Source: Dipteris shenzhenensis | Taxonomy: Eukaryota; Polypodiophyta; Polypodiopsida; Gleicheniales | Strand: one strand, 5' to 3' | Assembly (NCBI GenBank): GCA_047967505.1 | Contig: CM106539.1 | Length of the DNA stretch: 64,000 nt | Shown here: positions 54,868 to 64,000 of the stretch, in pieces | Position numbering within the stretch: the first letter of the stretch is position 1 | Layout of the letters: every line of letters begins with the position of its first letter | Program-made: the position numbers and the translations under genes | Notes under the pieces: model-generated | Database searches by the model: none | What the model was told of the DNA's origin: nothing | Seen by the model: the letters and a program-made list of their open reading frames with translations, nothing else

Positions 54868-55440
54868 AAACCAATATCAGCTCCCTAATCCGAAGTGTCC
54901 TCATTGGGTTTATTCCAATTAATGTGTGCATCTGCTACAGTACAAAACATATCCAAGGCTGCCCTGAAAGAAGTGAGAGTTTGAGGAGTGGCATCTAAGA
55001 AAATTGCAGTGTCATCCGCCAACTCATTGTCCAAGAGCTCTTCCTCTTGTCTCAAGGAAGTCTCAGCCATTTGCATTCTCCTATTCGACCATGAATACAA
55101 AAGTGACTGCGACTGATCGTGAAAGGCATCATCAAACTAAACATCTCCGCCACTGAACTGAAAAAGAAGGCATCCTAGGCTGGTCTCTCTAGAGAGTAAA
55201 TGCCACTCTCTATACCTCCCTTCTTATCAAAAGGCAACTCAACGATGTTGAAGTTACCTCCAATGACCCATGAATATGCAATTGGGGCCAAGAGAGAAGC
55301 TCCTTCCACAAAAGGACACAATCCCCTCTATTGTTGGGAGCATAAAGGTTGAGGAAACCAACCCAATGTCCATGTAGATGTTGGAGTGAACCGATTCTCT
55401 TATGGAGGAGATGCACTCATAGCAAAAGCGTGCAATCCTT
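54868..55440 (-). mobile_element. LINE C, 5' part (endonuclease piece joined to RT piece)
   Basis: Minus strand: endonuclease-like GFLNLYAPNNRGDCVLLW at 55416-55210, then RT LLDNELADDTAIFLDATP at 55100-54885. Both are homologous to LINE A (LLNLYAPNSRGDR and LLDSELADDTGVLLDATP). About 1.5 kb of intervening endonuclease/RT present in LINE A is deleted. The RT part stops at the target duplication and resumes at 51385. Confidence 0.7.
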
Positions 55441-55579
55441 ACTTCATTGATATGGTGAAGGAGATTGCAGTGTAATGAAGGGGAAAAAGGGGCTAATTCA
55501 GGGTGCGGTTAGAGGGATAATGGAGTGGATTGTAAAGTCCAAGCCCTCCACTCTTGTAACACTTTTGATGTGACATCTA

Positions 55580-55795
55580 ATCCTATCTACTTCCTCCTCC
55601 TCCCTCGTACGTGCTGCTTACACCCTCTCTCCCAATCTCTCTCTATCTCTCTCCCTTTCCCTCACCCTTCTCTCTCTCTTCCTCTTCCTCTACCCGTTTT
55701 TCTCTCTTCTGACTCCTTCTCCCCCTTCCTCTCTCTTCCCTCTGCTAATTCCATCCCCTTCCTCCAATCTGCCCCTGCCTCCTTCCCTACATGAA
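55580..55795. repeat. Pyrimidine-rich tract before the hAT remnant
   Basis: Dense CTCTCTCT/TTCCTCTTCC sequence on the plus strand ends just before the transposase reading starts. It is similar in composition and position to the tract before LINE A. Confidence 0.6.
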
Positions 55796-55796
55796 G

Positions 55797-57215
55797 CCTT
55801 TGGACCTAGTTACACTCCTCCCTCATGTGAGGCCCTGCGCACCACAATTTTGGCAATAGAGAAGACCGCCATAGAGCAGGCTTTGGCTTCCATCAAAAAC
55901 ATTTGGATGAAACATGGTGTCACATTGATGGGAGATGGATGGACTGACACTATGAGCCGCTCTATTCAGGGCGTCATTGCATATATTGATAATTTAAGGG
56001 AGGGAAATTCGGCCGAGAGGTTGGCTAGAATTTGGATGGAGTCCATTGAGCATGTGGGGGTAGATCATGTTATTCGGTTTGTTTCTAATGGTGAGAACTC
56101 CAATAGGGCAGTAGGGAGGATTCTAGAAGAGAAGTACCCTCACCTTACCTTCACTCCTTGCATGGCACATGGGCTGAATAATCTCTTGAAGGATATTGGC
56201 AAGTTGGATTGGGTGGATCCTACCATTTATATGGGTAATTATATTGTCTCTTTCATCACTCGTCATCCCTACATTTTGGCTATTTTTTGCAAGAATCTCT
56301 TGAAGTATTCTGACACACCGTACATGCTTTGCTTATAATTTCATCATGTTGAAGCAGCTTTTTAAGCTGAAAGTTCAATTGAGGCAGCTTGTTATTTCCG
56401 CTAAGTGGGATGCATGGCGTGAACAGAACTTTGCAGGGGCTCAGAGACTTAAGTCCATAGTCTTGAATGACCTCTTTTGGGATGATGTTCACCTTTTGCT
56501 TCAGGTCACAAAGCCTATTCTTTTGATGTTGAGGCTTGTTTGGTCCTTGTCTTGGGAAGTTGTATGAAGGGATCGATAAGATGATTGAGACCATTCAAAG
56601 TATAGATGCTTTGTATGCTTGGAGGAAGGAGGAGTTGAGGACGTTGGCAACCTCTCGGTGGACAGGATATCATTCACCTTTGGAAGCTGCACCCTTTGTT
56701 TTGGATCCGGAATATCAAGGGAAGGGGCAAGAAACATATAAAGAGGTGGTGCAAGGATGAGAGAAGGTATTGAGACGACTTGTCTCAAGTGCAGATGATA
56801 GGAGAAAACTGTGGGAGGAGTTGTCATATTATAGGCAAGGAAAAGGGTTGTTTGGCTTGGAGGATGCACTGAATGACATTTCAAGGTTTCCTCCTTTCGT
56901 TGGTGGGAGGACTATGTGGGGCAGATGCTCCATTGTTGCAGCGTTTGGCCATTCGTATTTCAGCCAGGGGAGCTAGCTCTTCGCCCGTTGAGCAGTTGTG
57001 GAGCAATTTTGGAAACATTGCATCCAAAAAGAGAAACAAGCTTGGGGTTCAAAAGGCAAGTGATCTTGTATTTGTTAATGCAAAATTGCATTTACATAAC
57101 AAGGGCAGAGTGCACTATTGAACCATATCTTGGATTTAAACTAGATGAGGACTTTGACAGTGATGCAACGGAGGATGCTCTTAAGCATGAGGACGATGAG
57201 GCCCAAGACTAGGAT
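55797..57215 (+). pseudogene. hAT-type transposase remnant (DUF659 and dimerisation region)
   Basis: From about 55797 the frame reads FGPSYTPPSCEALRTTIL then IKNIWMKHGVTLMGDGWTD, the DUF659 start of plant hAT transposases (D-G-W-T-D). It continues as VIRFVSNGENSNRAVGRILE and YPHLTFTPCMAHGLNNLLKD. The 3' part (56873-57121) has the hAT dimerisation signature EQLWSNFGNIASKKRNKLG and DLVFVNAKLHLH. An acidic tail DDEAQD ends near 57212. Frameshifts near 56340, 56570 and 56900 inactivate it. The N-terminal BED finger and terminal inverted repeats were not found. Confidence 0.8.
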
Positions 57216-57352
57216 CAGGATGATGAGGCTCAGCAGGGTGAGGGATAGGCCTCCATTGCTATGCCACCTTGAGACCATTAGGGTTGACTCTCTTTTTTTC
57301 TATACACCATGTACTTGACTTGAGAGTCTCGAGTCCTATTTTGTATTGAGGC

Positions 57353-57622
57353 CTTTAGGCCCGAGGCATGGCCTCCTTTTTTTGTACTTTGCATATTATA
57401 TGCTCTTGGATCTGTAGTATTCTACACTTCTATGCCTTATGCACATTGCAAACATGTACATTTCAGTTTTCAATAATCTAAGAGTGTCTTTAGGCCCGAG
57501 GCATGGCCTCCTTTTTTTGTACTTTGCATATTATATGCTCTTGGATCTGTAGTATTCTACACTTCTATGCCTTATGCACATTGCAAACATGTACATTTCA
57601 GTTTTCAATAATCTAAGAGTGT
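57353..57622. repeat. Exact 135-bp tandem duplication
   Basis: CTTTAGGCCCGAGGCATGGC at 57353 recurs at 57488. I read the two 135-bp units as identical, which suggests a very recent duplication in the 3' flank of the hAT remnant. Confidence 0.95.
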
Positions 57623-57959
57623 CTTTAATTGTCTAAAGCTCGAATGGAAAGTTTAGAGCTGCTAAAAGTGGTTTTCCTTTTATAATTGGTATATTTTCAT
57701 ATGAATTGATGATGTTCATATGATGTAGTGTTTCGGTTGCGTTCTCCTATTCCCCCTTCCCAAAACGTTCGGGTTCCGTTAGATGAAATTTTAAAATGTT
57801 CTCATTCCCTGGTAACTATGATATTTTTCAAAGGAGAGACTATGATCCTTTAATTGTCTCTACGAGCATGAGTCCCACTATTGGGTCGGGACTTCTCTTT
57901 AAGGGTAAGCCACCCATGCCCATCACAGATCGAGGCATTTGGCACATGTATGTGACCTC

Positions 57960-60130
57960 ACTCTATGGTGTCCCAATCTAGGCATCACCCGATATGTTGT
58001 CTTTGTCCAGACCCACCACATCCATCCTATTCATGGCACATAATGTGCAATCTGCACTATGCTGGCTCCACTACTAGAGAGCCTAGGACCATGAGGGGTT
58101 GCGGATTGAGCACTGTGCAATCTTGGCACATATTTTCAGCCATGTAGTATGCCATGACTGCTTGGAGTACCACCACTATTGTGCCGATATACAAAGCAGG
58201 GGACCCTATGGACCCGGAGAACTACCGCACGCTCATTGATTGGCCACACAATGGCCAAGGTCTATGAATCGGTACTAGAAAGGGGGATCAACACTTACAC
58301 AAAGGCACATGGGCAGCAAGCTCTGGGACAGAACATTCCACTCGAGTATATATTCATCCTACGGGCTGTTATCGAGGAGGCTAGATCGAGACCCCAAAAA
58401 GTCTAAGCTTGCTCTGTAGACTTTTGGAAGGCCTTTCCCACGAGCCCACGTCATTAGGAGACTCTAGGAGATGCAGATCTCAGAGGACATGATCTGGGGG
58501 TGATGAGCCTATATGAGTCAGTCAATCGTAGTGAAGCAAGGATGCCCCCTTTGACAGACATTCTTTGGGCTCAACATTGATGAGATCACGGCTTTCATTG
58601 ATGATGGGAGGGATGGGATCCTTGCTTGCTGATCTGATGATACATATATTTGATGTATGCAGATGCCATAGTCCTCATTTCCTCTTCAGCAGTAGGCTTA
58701 TAGAGACACCTAGAGGCCCTAGAGGTGTTCTGTAGAGAGCGAGAGCTAATAGTAAACCTTAACGAGACCAAGGTTATGATCTTTAACACCTCATGGGCAG
58801 TACTTCATCGACACAGCTCACTTACTGAGGGAAGCCGTTTGGAATTGTACAGTCATGCATCTATCTAGGGGCAGTCTTTGAGGGGCAAATTCTTATGATG
58901 ACTCGTAGTCAGGTCACGCCTCTCACGAGGGCAGGGAGCTCTAGCTCGACTAGAGTGATAGTGCTTCAGGACTGACGAAGGGATGGCTATTTGACACACT
59001 TGTAAGGCCGACAGTCATGTATGCAAGTGCCCTTCTAGGGGAGCGACTTATTAGCGCTCATCTAGCGGAGATTCGAGAGGCTACATGTGACTATGGGGTT
59101 GAGGATGATTTAGGGTAAGCCCTCTGCCCTACATCAAATTATACATCCAGACAGTGACATATCTTCATAGAGTATGGGCCTTGTCAGTTGGAGGCTACTG
59201 AGGTTGGCATTAAAGTCATCCATACGATCAGCCAAGAGTGGAATTACCATAGCTTGCTAAGCACACACATATGTAGATGGTTTGACAGCCAGGGTATTTA
59301 GATGGACTGCCTTCCTCGTTTCAGTAGAGCTTGGATGCCCATGCCCCGTCCCTCCATATTTTGGATATGAGATCAACCGTATCGTATGGCTAGATCTATT
59401 CCAACTCCATACGTCAGGGACTTGCAGTGGGAACTAGGAGTTTCCCACCAAGATCCAATTCTACCATGATCATTTCCTAAGAGTATCAGAGGATGGAGTC
59501 ATTACCAGGCCCCACTATCTGGAGGATAGAGAGGTCTCACATGCATTGAGGATTGTCATTGGAGAGAGATGGATCTTGTCCCATCAGCTGAGGATCGAGG
59601 TAGAGAGAGCCACAGGGACACCTGGAGAGCAGCGGATTTGCAGGCTATGCACATTGGCAGAGGTGGAGATAGAGGAGCACTTCCTATGTACTTGCCGTGC
59701 CTACTATGAGATCCAAGGACAGATCCAAGGACGGTACCATTGCCTCTTTCAAGAGGGACACGGGGGCAGGCCACTCTCCCGACTGATCCACTTCCATGAC
59801 CAGGTCTGCATTGGCTTCTATTTGATGGAGATACGGTGACACAAGGAGACCTGATACGGTGACACAAGGAGACCTTATTGCAGCAGATTAGACAACAGGA
59901 GGTGACAATACCATAGGAGGCAGATTGAGCACAGCAAAATGTCACCGATTTCTATGCCTTCGAGTCAGCCCCCATGACACATTGGTGTAGAGTAGGAGAT
60001 AGCCGATATGAGGAAGCATGGATCAGCACAGCACAGAGCGATGGAGCCAGGGACACAGGGACCATTGACTAGATCACACACGATAGAGGTCCATTGCTAT
60101 ACTCAGAGGAGACTGTCCAAGCCTAGGTAT
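57960..60130 (+). mobile_element. LINE E, non-LTR element of a different family, decayed
   Basis: RT begins near 58150: TTIVPIYKAGDP, DPENYRT, then LIGHTMAKVYESVLERGINT, LRAVIEEARSRPQKV and VDFWKAF across two frames. Further RT pieces follow to about 59500. A finger-like C-terminus at 59546-59839 has CRLCTLAEVEIEEHFLCTC. There is no Y/F-A-D-D in a clean frame. The sequence is unlike LINE A-C. The interval 60130-60458 has no recognised coding sequence and leads to the exon 5 acceptor. Confidence 0.65.
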
Positions 60131-60458
60131 CACCTTCGGGTATAGAGATTACTAAGAACACACCCCCCGCCACAGCAAGAGATGGCTCGACTTAGCACAA
60201 CTTTCTTTATTTCTCTTGCTTTGTGTCTCATATTATTTGAATTGAACATACTTTTTTTGTCTATGTGTAGATTACTTGCTCCCATATTTGATATGACTTT
60301 GTAACGAGTACAGATATGGGCTTCTTCTTAGAGAGCATTTTAAATAGCTTCAATTGCTTTTTAACATCTGATTCATTGTGTTAGTATTCTTGCTAATTCA
60401 ATTCTTGCTTTTGTTTCTCTCTTTTGGGCTTGTTGGTTCTATCTGTTCTTACTTGTAG

Positions 60459-60925
60459 AGGTGTCAAGCTTCCTTCTCGACGGCCTGCTCTTGTTTGCGA
60501 AAGTTGTCTTTATTCTGAGGATGGGGAGAACCGTATGCGCGCTTTCCATGTATTGGATCCTCGTGGGCTTCTTGATTTTATGGGAGTTTTCCAAGAAAAG
60601 AAGGACAATGGATCCTTACGAACGAGTGGTACAAGCACCATCCAAGTACTTACCTTTTGTTCCACCCATTCAACTTGTTAGGAATTCTTTGTTTAAAGGA
60701 ACTAGAGAGTGTGAATCACATCTTCTGTCTATTTGTTTACTTACTGTTCGAAACTATTTTTCATGGGCTGTTGCACAGGATGAAGCTCATAATAGGCTAG
60801 ATGCATTGTTGGGGTCTTGGTTAGGCCACTCAGTGACACAACGGACAGGAATTTATGGATCGACCTTGGTTGAAGAGGATGTGAATATCACGTTCAGCTT
60901 GAAAGATGATTATACTCTAGTTCAG
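60459..60925 (+). CDS. Plastid-targeted DUF3598/calycin-like protein, exons 5-6
   Basis: Exon 5 is 60459-60645 and exon 6 is 60779-60925. The last two bases of exon 4 plus the first of exon 5 form a Pro codon. Exon 5 reads GVKLPSRRPALVCESCLYSE then FHVLDPRGLLDFMGVF, including a CESC pair. The donor at 60646 (GTACTT) is the only nearby GT that matches the phase of the acceptor TTGCACAG at 60771-60778. Exon 6 reads NRLDALLGSWLGHSVTQRTG, IYGSTLVEEDVNI and ends DYTLVQ with donor GTATAT. GSWxGHSxTxRxGIYGxT repeats the calycin-type start motif of exon 1 (second barrel half). The remaining C-terminal exons were not found before 64000, so the gene continues past the window. Confidence 0.75.
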
Positions 60926-61007
60926 GTATATACTAGCTTCAAAGTTTACATTGCTTGCAGATAGCAAGGAAAAACTTGTAAAAATAAATTTGTGTGAGCA
61001 TAGCTAC

Positions 61008-61440
61008 GAGTTGTCCTACAAGACAATTTAAAAAATAAGATATGGATAATGTATGCTAAAAGAATTTGTGAGAAAGAATAGAACCATTCCCAGATCTATA
61101 TCATTATACTATTGATATAGAAAGAAATTGTAGTTGCTTGTCGGATATCAAGGATTAGCTCCTTATGCTAGCGAAAATACATATTCTTCTAGTCTCATGA
61201 TCAATCCATAGACACTACCACAATTAAAAGCATTCAAACATATGAGTAGCACTTTTTCAAACATATGAGTAGCATTCAAACATATGAGTAGCACTTTTTC
61301 AATCGTAAAAGAACCTTACATGAAGAAGAATGTACATTCATAGCTGTCTCAAAGTGAGACAGCTACTACTCATACACTAAAAAAGCTGAAAAGAAAACAT
61401 ATGACAGCTGAGTAGCACACACACACTTAATCCAGATATG
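61008..61440 (+). repeat. Direct duplication in intron 6, copy 1
   Basis: From GAGTTGTCCTACAAGACAAT to GACAGCTGAGTAGC this matches 62172-62555. The copy has an added triplicated CAAACATATGAGTAGCA segment at about 61235-61295. Confidence 0.85.
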
Positions 61441-62171
61441 CACACACGATCTGGTATAGATATGCGCATGCATGCACGCACACACACACAGAGTTGCCAT
61501 GGGGACTCCCTTACCTCTCAAATGATCCAGTATCTTTTGCTGGGCTCTCAAAAGCCACTGTTAGTCATTTTCCTACTCGACAGGCTATGAATTCATAAGA
61601 ATGCTTGCCATTAAGTAATTATCATGTTCTAAGATGGTGTACTGCAGGTGATCCCATTTTCTTGCTTCAAATATGCATCAAGTAGCCTTCTCGATCCATG
61701 GTTTCTCTCATATGGGTTCCTGGTTTTTCTGTCCCTTGTCCAATCATTCGATTATATGCTGACTTACCTACATTTGTAGTTGAGGATTTGGCACTGTACT
61801 TGCAAGCTACGATCCCACAAGAATCCATACAATGCTTGGCCATACGAGAAGATTAGAAGGGCACTCAATAATGCCTTACCTTATATTTCAATATGTTAAC
61901 ATAAAAAACTAAGGTTGCAGAATATGAGTTCACTTTTTAATGTCTCAATTGTTTATCCATGCATTTTTGGTCTCCAGCTTCCCTAGTTGTACTTCAAAGG
62001 TGACTCAAGCTTGAGTATCTTTTTTCCTTGCAAATACGCATTAGAGTATATCATACAGTTCTATATATGATGTCGTAATACAAGAAATAGAAACCTATCA
62101 ACTGAGTTTGGATAGATATATCATTACATCTATGACTTGATGACATTCTTTAATGCTGGAATGTAAAGCAT

Positions 62172-62555
62172 AAAGTTGTCCTACGAGACAATTTTAAACA
62201 TAAGAAAAGGAGAATGTATGCTAAAAAAATGTGTGAAGAATTTGCGAGAAAGAATAGAACCTTTCTCAGATCTATATCATTATTCTGTTAATATAAAATA
62301 AATTGTAGTTGCTTGTTGGATATCAAGGATTAGTCCTTGTGCTAGCTAAAATGCATATTTTGCTAGTCTCATGATCATTCCATAGACACTATCACAACTA
62401 AAAGCATACAAACAAGTGAGTAGCTACACACTTTTTCAATAGTAAAAGAACCTTTCATTTAGAAGAATGTACATTTATAGCTGTCTCAAAGTGAGACAAA
62501 TACTACTCATACACTAAAAAAGCTGAAAAGAAAACATATGACAGCTGAGTAGCCT
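62172..62555 (+). repeat. Direct duplication in intron 6, copy 2
   Basis: Matches copy 1 with moderate divergence; AAAAAAGCTGAAAAGAAAAC and the flanks ending GACAGCTGAGTAGC are conserved. Both copies run into CA-rich alternating sequence. Confidence 0.85.
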
Positions 62556-62592
62556 ACACACACACGCATGCGCATGCGCGCACACACATGTA
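62555..62592. repeat. 38-bp perfect alternating pyrimidine-purine tract
   Basis: TACACACACACGCATGCGCA followed by TGCGCGCACACACATGTA with no break in alternation. Such CG/CA-rich runs can adopt left-handed Z-DNA under supercoiling. Confidence 0.8.
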
Positions 62593-62657
62593 GGCATGCA
62601 CGCACATTGGAAGGAAAGACAATCGTGCGAAAAGGTGACCAAGCTGAAGGTTTCATT

Positions 62658-62658
<1 letters not shown>

Positions 62659-62720
<62 letters not shown>
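62659..62720. repeat. (GT)8(GA)23 microsatellite
   Basis: Eight GT units then 23 GA units (62675-62720), followed by AGTAGA repeated three times where LINE F ends. Confidence 0.95.
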
Positions 62721-62721
<1 letters not shown>

Positions 62722-62723
<2 letters not shown>

Positions 62724-63157
62724 AGAAGTAGAAGTAGAAATTATTATCGTCCATGGGGGGCCGAAAACGACCCATGGGACCCGAACGGTGTACAAGAAAA
62801 GTCTCCTCCGGTGTGGAGGGGTCAAGAATTTTCAAGTTCTTGACGGTACAAAAAGAGGCGGGTAACAAAAGATCCTAATGCTGCCGGCGAGGCAGTGGAA
62901 AGGACTGATGTTAACTGTGTGGAGTCTCCCAGTAACTTCCGGTAGTCCTCCCTAATCTGTGCATAACTGGGACACTGTAGAGCTATATGTGCCTCTGTCT
63001 CCACTGTTTGAGAGTCACAAAATCTGCATATTCTGGCATGTTGCGGAAGATTCAACCACGCTCCCTTCTCAATTGCAAGCATGTGAGATCTAGTCCGGAA
63101 TCTAGCAATATTTCTGCGATAGAGCAAGGGGATGGAAGTGCTGATGTATGCCTGAGC

Positions 63158-63160
<3 letters not shown>
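62722..63160 (-). mobile_element. LINE F, 3'-terminal fragment between two GA tracts
   Basis: A 101-codon minus-strand frame (63127-62822) reads HMLAIEKGAWLNLPQHARIC, CDSQTVETEAHIALQCPSYA and ends AALGSFVTRLFLYRQELENS. The Cys/His pattern C-x2-C-x9-H-x4-C is the finger-like tail of non-LTR reverse transcriptases. After the stop, about 100 bp of 3' UTR ends AATAATTTCTACTTCTAC and enters (TC)n. The 5' truncated end also faces (TC)n at 63163-63208. Confidence 0.65.

Positions 63161-63162
<2 letters not shown>

Positions 63163-63208
<46 letters not shown>
63163..63208. repeat. (GA)23 microsatellite
   Basis: Exactly 23 GA units, the same number as at 62675-62720. On its right side the minus strand reads TTTAATAAATTCTCTCTC, like the 3' end of another element running into (TC)n. 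Confidence 0.95.
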
Positions 63209-63211
<3 letters not shown>

Positions 63212-63480
63212 TATTAAAGTCAGCTAAAGACCGATGGGTCTATGAGACTGAAGAAAAACCTGATATAATGAGCAAAAGGGTGGAGCTACTAAGTGAGCAT
63301 CCTAACCCATGCTAGAGAACTGTGTAGACATAGTCAGTGATATAATAGTACATGTCCACCATAAACCTCTGCATCCATCCTGGCATCATCATCCTCACGA
63401 CACAGTCTGATCCACTACAATACAATAGGCATATAGAACATCAAGATACACCCAACGTCAGACTAGTTAGTGTAGGCAAG
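63209..63480 (-). mobile_element. Possible second non-LTR element tail ending in (TC)n
   Basis: Minus strand GGTCTTTAGCTGACTTTAAT then AAATTCTCTCTC resembles a 3' UTR with an AATAAA-like signal running into (TC)n, parallel to LINE F. No coding motif supports it. Confidence 0.3.
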
Positions 63481-64000
63481 AAGCCCATAATGGATTGCTG
63501 CCTGCTATCTGGGTGAGTAACCTGTTGTGCCCTCCTAGCTGCTACCCGATGTTTGATGAGCGCCACTGTCACCCCAGTAGGCTGCACCCCAGGTTTGAAA
63601 ACAAAGGAGATGTCAGTGAGTGTGATCTGTGTGTCTGTCCTCTGCCAGGTGTGTCATGTCTTGGTCTCAGGGTCTTAGTCTCTCTTACTAACCGTGGCTG
63701 TGATAGTGACCTGCTCCGCCTGGAAGAACTCTGTGATCATACTCTAATTTATGACTCTACTTCCTAGAAGTTAAAAGTGTTGTATTTGTTTTCCTCATAG
63801 TAGTGCAAAAAGGAGGAATCTCGGAGGGTGGGGGGGGGGGGAGGCTATGTAAAAACCCCATATACCACGTGCGAACAAGGGGTATCAAAAAAACCCCCTA
63901 CCTACCAAGGTTTATAACCTATATACGCCTCTTTTGTAAAATTTGAGATGATTAACGTTACCCTTATGTATGAAAATTTTCAATCCGTCCTTGAAAAGGC

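Larger units (their letters stand above)
49090..60458 (+). other. Intron 4 of the plastid-protein gene, 11.4 kb, filled with transposons
   Basis: Donor GTAAGT at 49090 and acceptor TTACTTGTAG ending at 60458. The join completes a Pro codon and continues PPGVKLPSRRP, matching the family order. It contains a SINE, a gypsy fragment, LINE C with a nested Gag-only LTR element, an hAT remnant and LINE E. The first 550 bp (49090-49640) hold no element I recognise, apart from a duplicated AATGGGAAATTCCTAT(C/T)AAT segment at about 49323 and 49395. Confidence 0.7.
60926..64000 (+). other. Intron 6 of the plastid-protein gene, continuing off the window
   Basis: Starts with donor GTATAT. It contains a diverged direct duplication, a Z-DNA-like tract, (GA)n arrays and LINE F. 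The last 500 bp hold a frame at 63495-63767 without a known domain and a run of twelve G at 63830-63841. Confidence 0.5.

Noticed and set aside
62568-62868. Arg/Glu-rich and Ser/Leu-rich frames over the GA tract
   Set aside because: Dipeptide frames produced by (GA)n and (GT)n repeats.
1-64000. CRISPR arrays, bacterial operons or an organellar insert
   Set aside because: No regularly spaced short repeats with unique spacers, no Shine-Dalgarno-led operons, and no plastid or mitochondrial genes were recognised. Introns and plant retroelements indicate nuclear plant DNA.

Overview
This is a land-plant nuclear window, gene-poor and dominated by decayed retroelements. It has plant-type exons with GT..AG introns, Ty1/copia, Ty3/gypsy, L1-like LINE and hAT remnants, and a host intron of about 11.4 kb packed with nested transposons. 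Long transposon-filled introns and this degree of decay suggest a large-genome seed plant, most likely a gymnosperm. That placement is inference. No bacterial, viral or organellar genome segment was recognised.

Host genes. (1) On the minus strand at 5218-5752, two spliced exons encode the start of an HNH-nuclease-like plant protein. (2) On the plus strand, exons 1-4 (48187-49089) and 5-6 (60459-60925) join in phase into at least 305 codons of a plastid-targeted DUF3598/calycin-like protein. Its 3' end lies beyond the window. (3) A RING-like pseudogene occurs twice (about 6.8 and 9.2-9.8 kb) inside a 1.5-kb direct duplication.

Layout. 1-5.2 kb: an LTR-element edge and short tandem repeats. 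5.2-5.8 kb: the HNH gene. 6.2-11.1 kb: a zinc-knuckle gag remnant and the RING duplication. 11.1-16 kb: a 600-bp pyrimidine tract followed by LINE A. 16.3-19 kb: degenerate satellite-like arrays. 19.9-24.7 kb: decayed minus-strand open frames, a gypsy pol remnant and a plus-strand gag fragment. 24.8-27 kb: degenerate repeats. 27-33 kb: LINE D interrupted by copia copy A. 33-39 kb: rearranged copies of the same copia family, plus an inverted LTR-PBS pair. 40.5-43 kb: a possible solo LTR and LINE B, a second copy of the LINE A family. 43.8-47.4 kb: a second copia family. 48-64 kb: the plastid-protein gene. Its fourth intron holds a tRNA-derived SINE, a gypsy RNase H remnant, LINE C split by an LTR retrotransposon that encodes only Gag, an hAT transposase remnant and LINE E. 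Its sixth intron holds a 400-bp duplication and LINE F, which sits between two (GA)23 tracts.

The best-supported structural result is the Gag-only element at 51386-54862. Two LTRs, a primer-binding site, a polypurine tract, a 5-bp target duplication (AAGTG) and an uninterrupted 384-codon gag are all visible. The interrupted LINE resumes across the duplication. I found no convincing wholly new biological system. The most unusual items are this element, LINE F in its GA tracts, the inverted LTR-PBS pair beside an unidentified frame, and a 13-bp hairpin just before the plastid-gene start codon.
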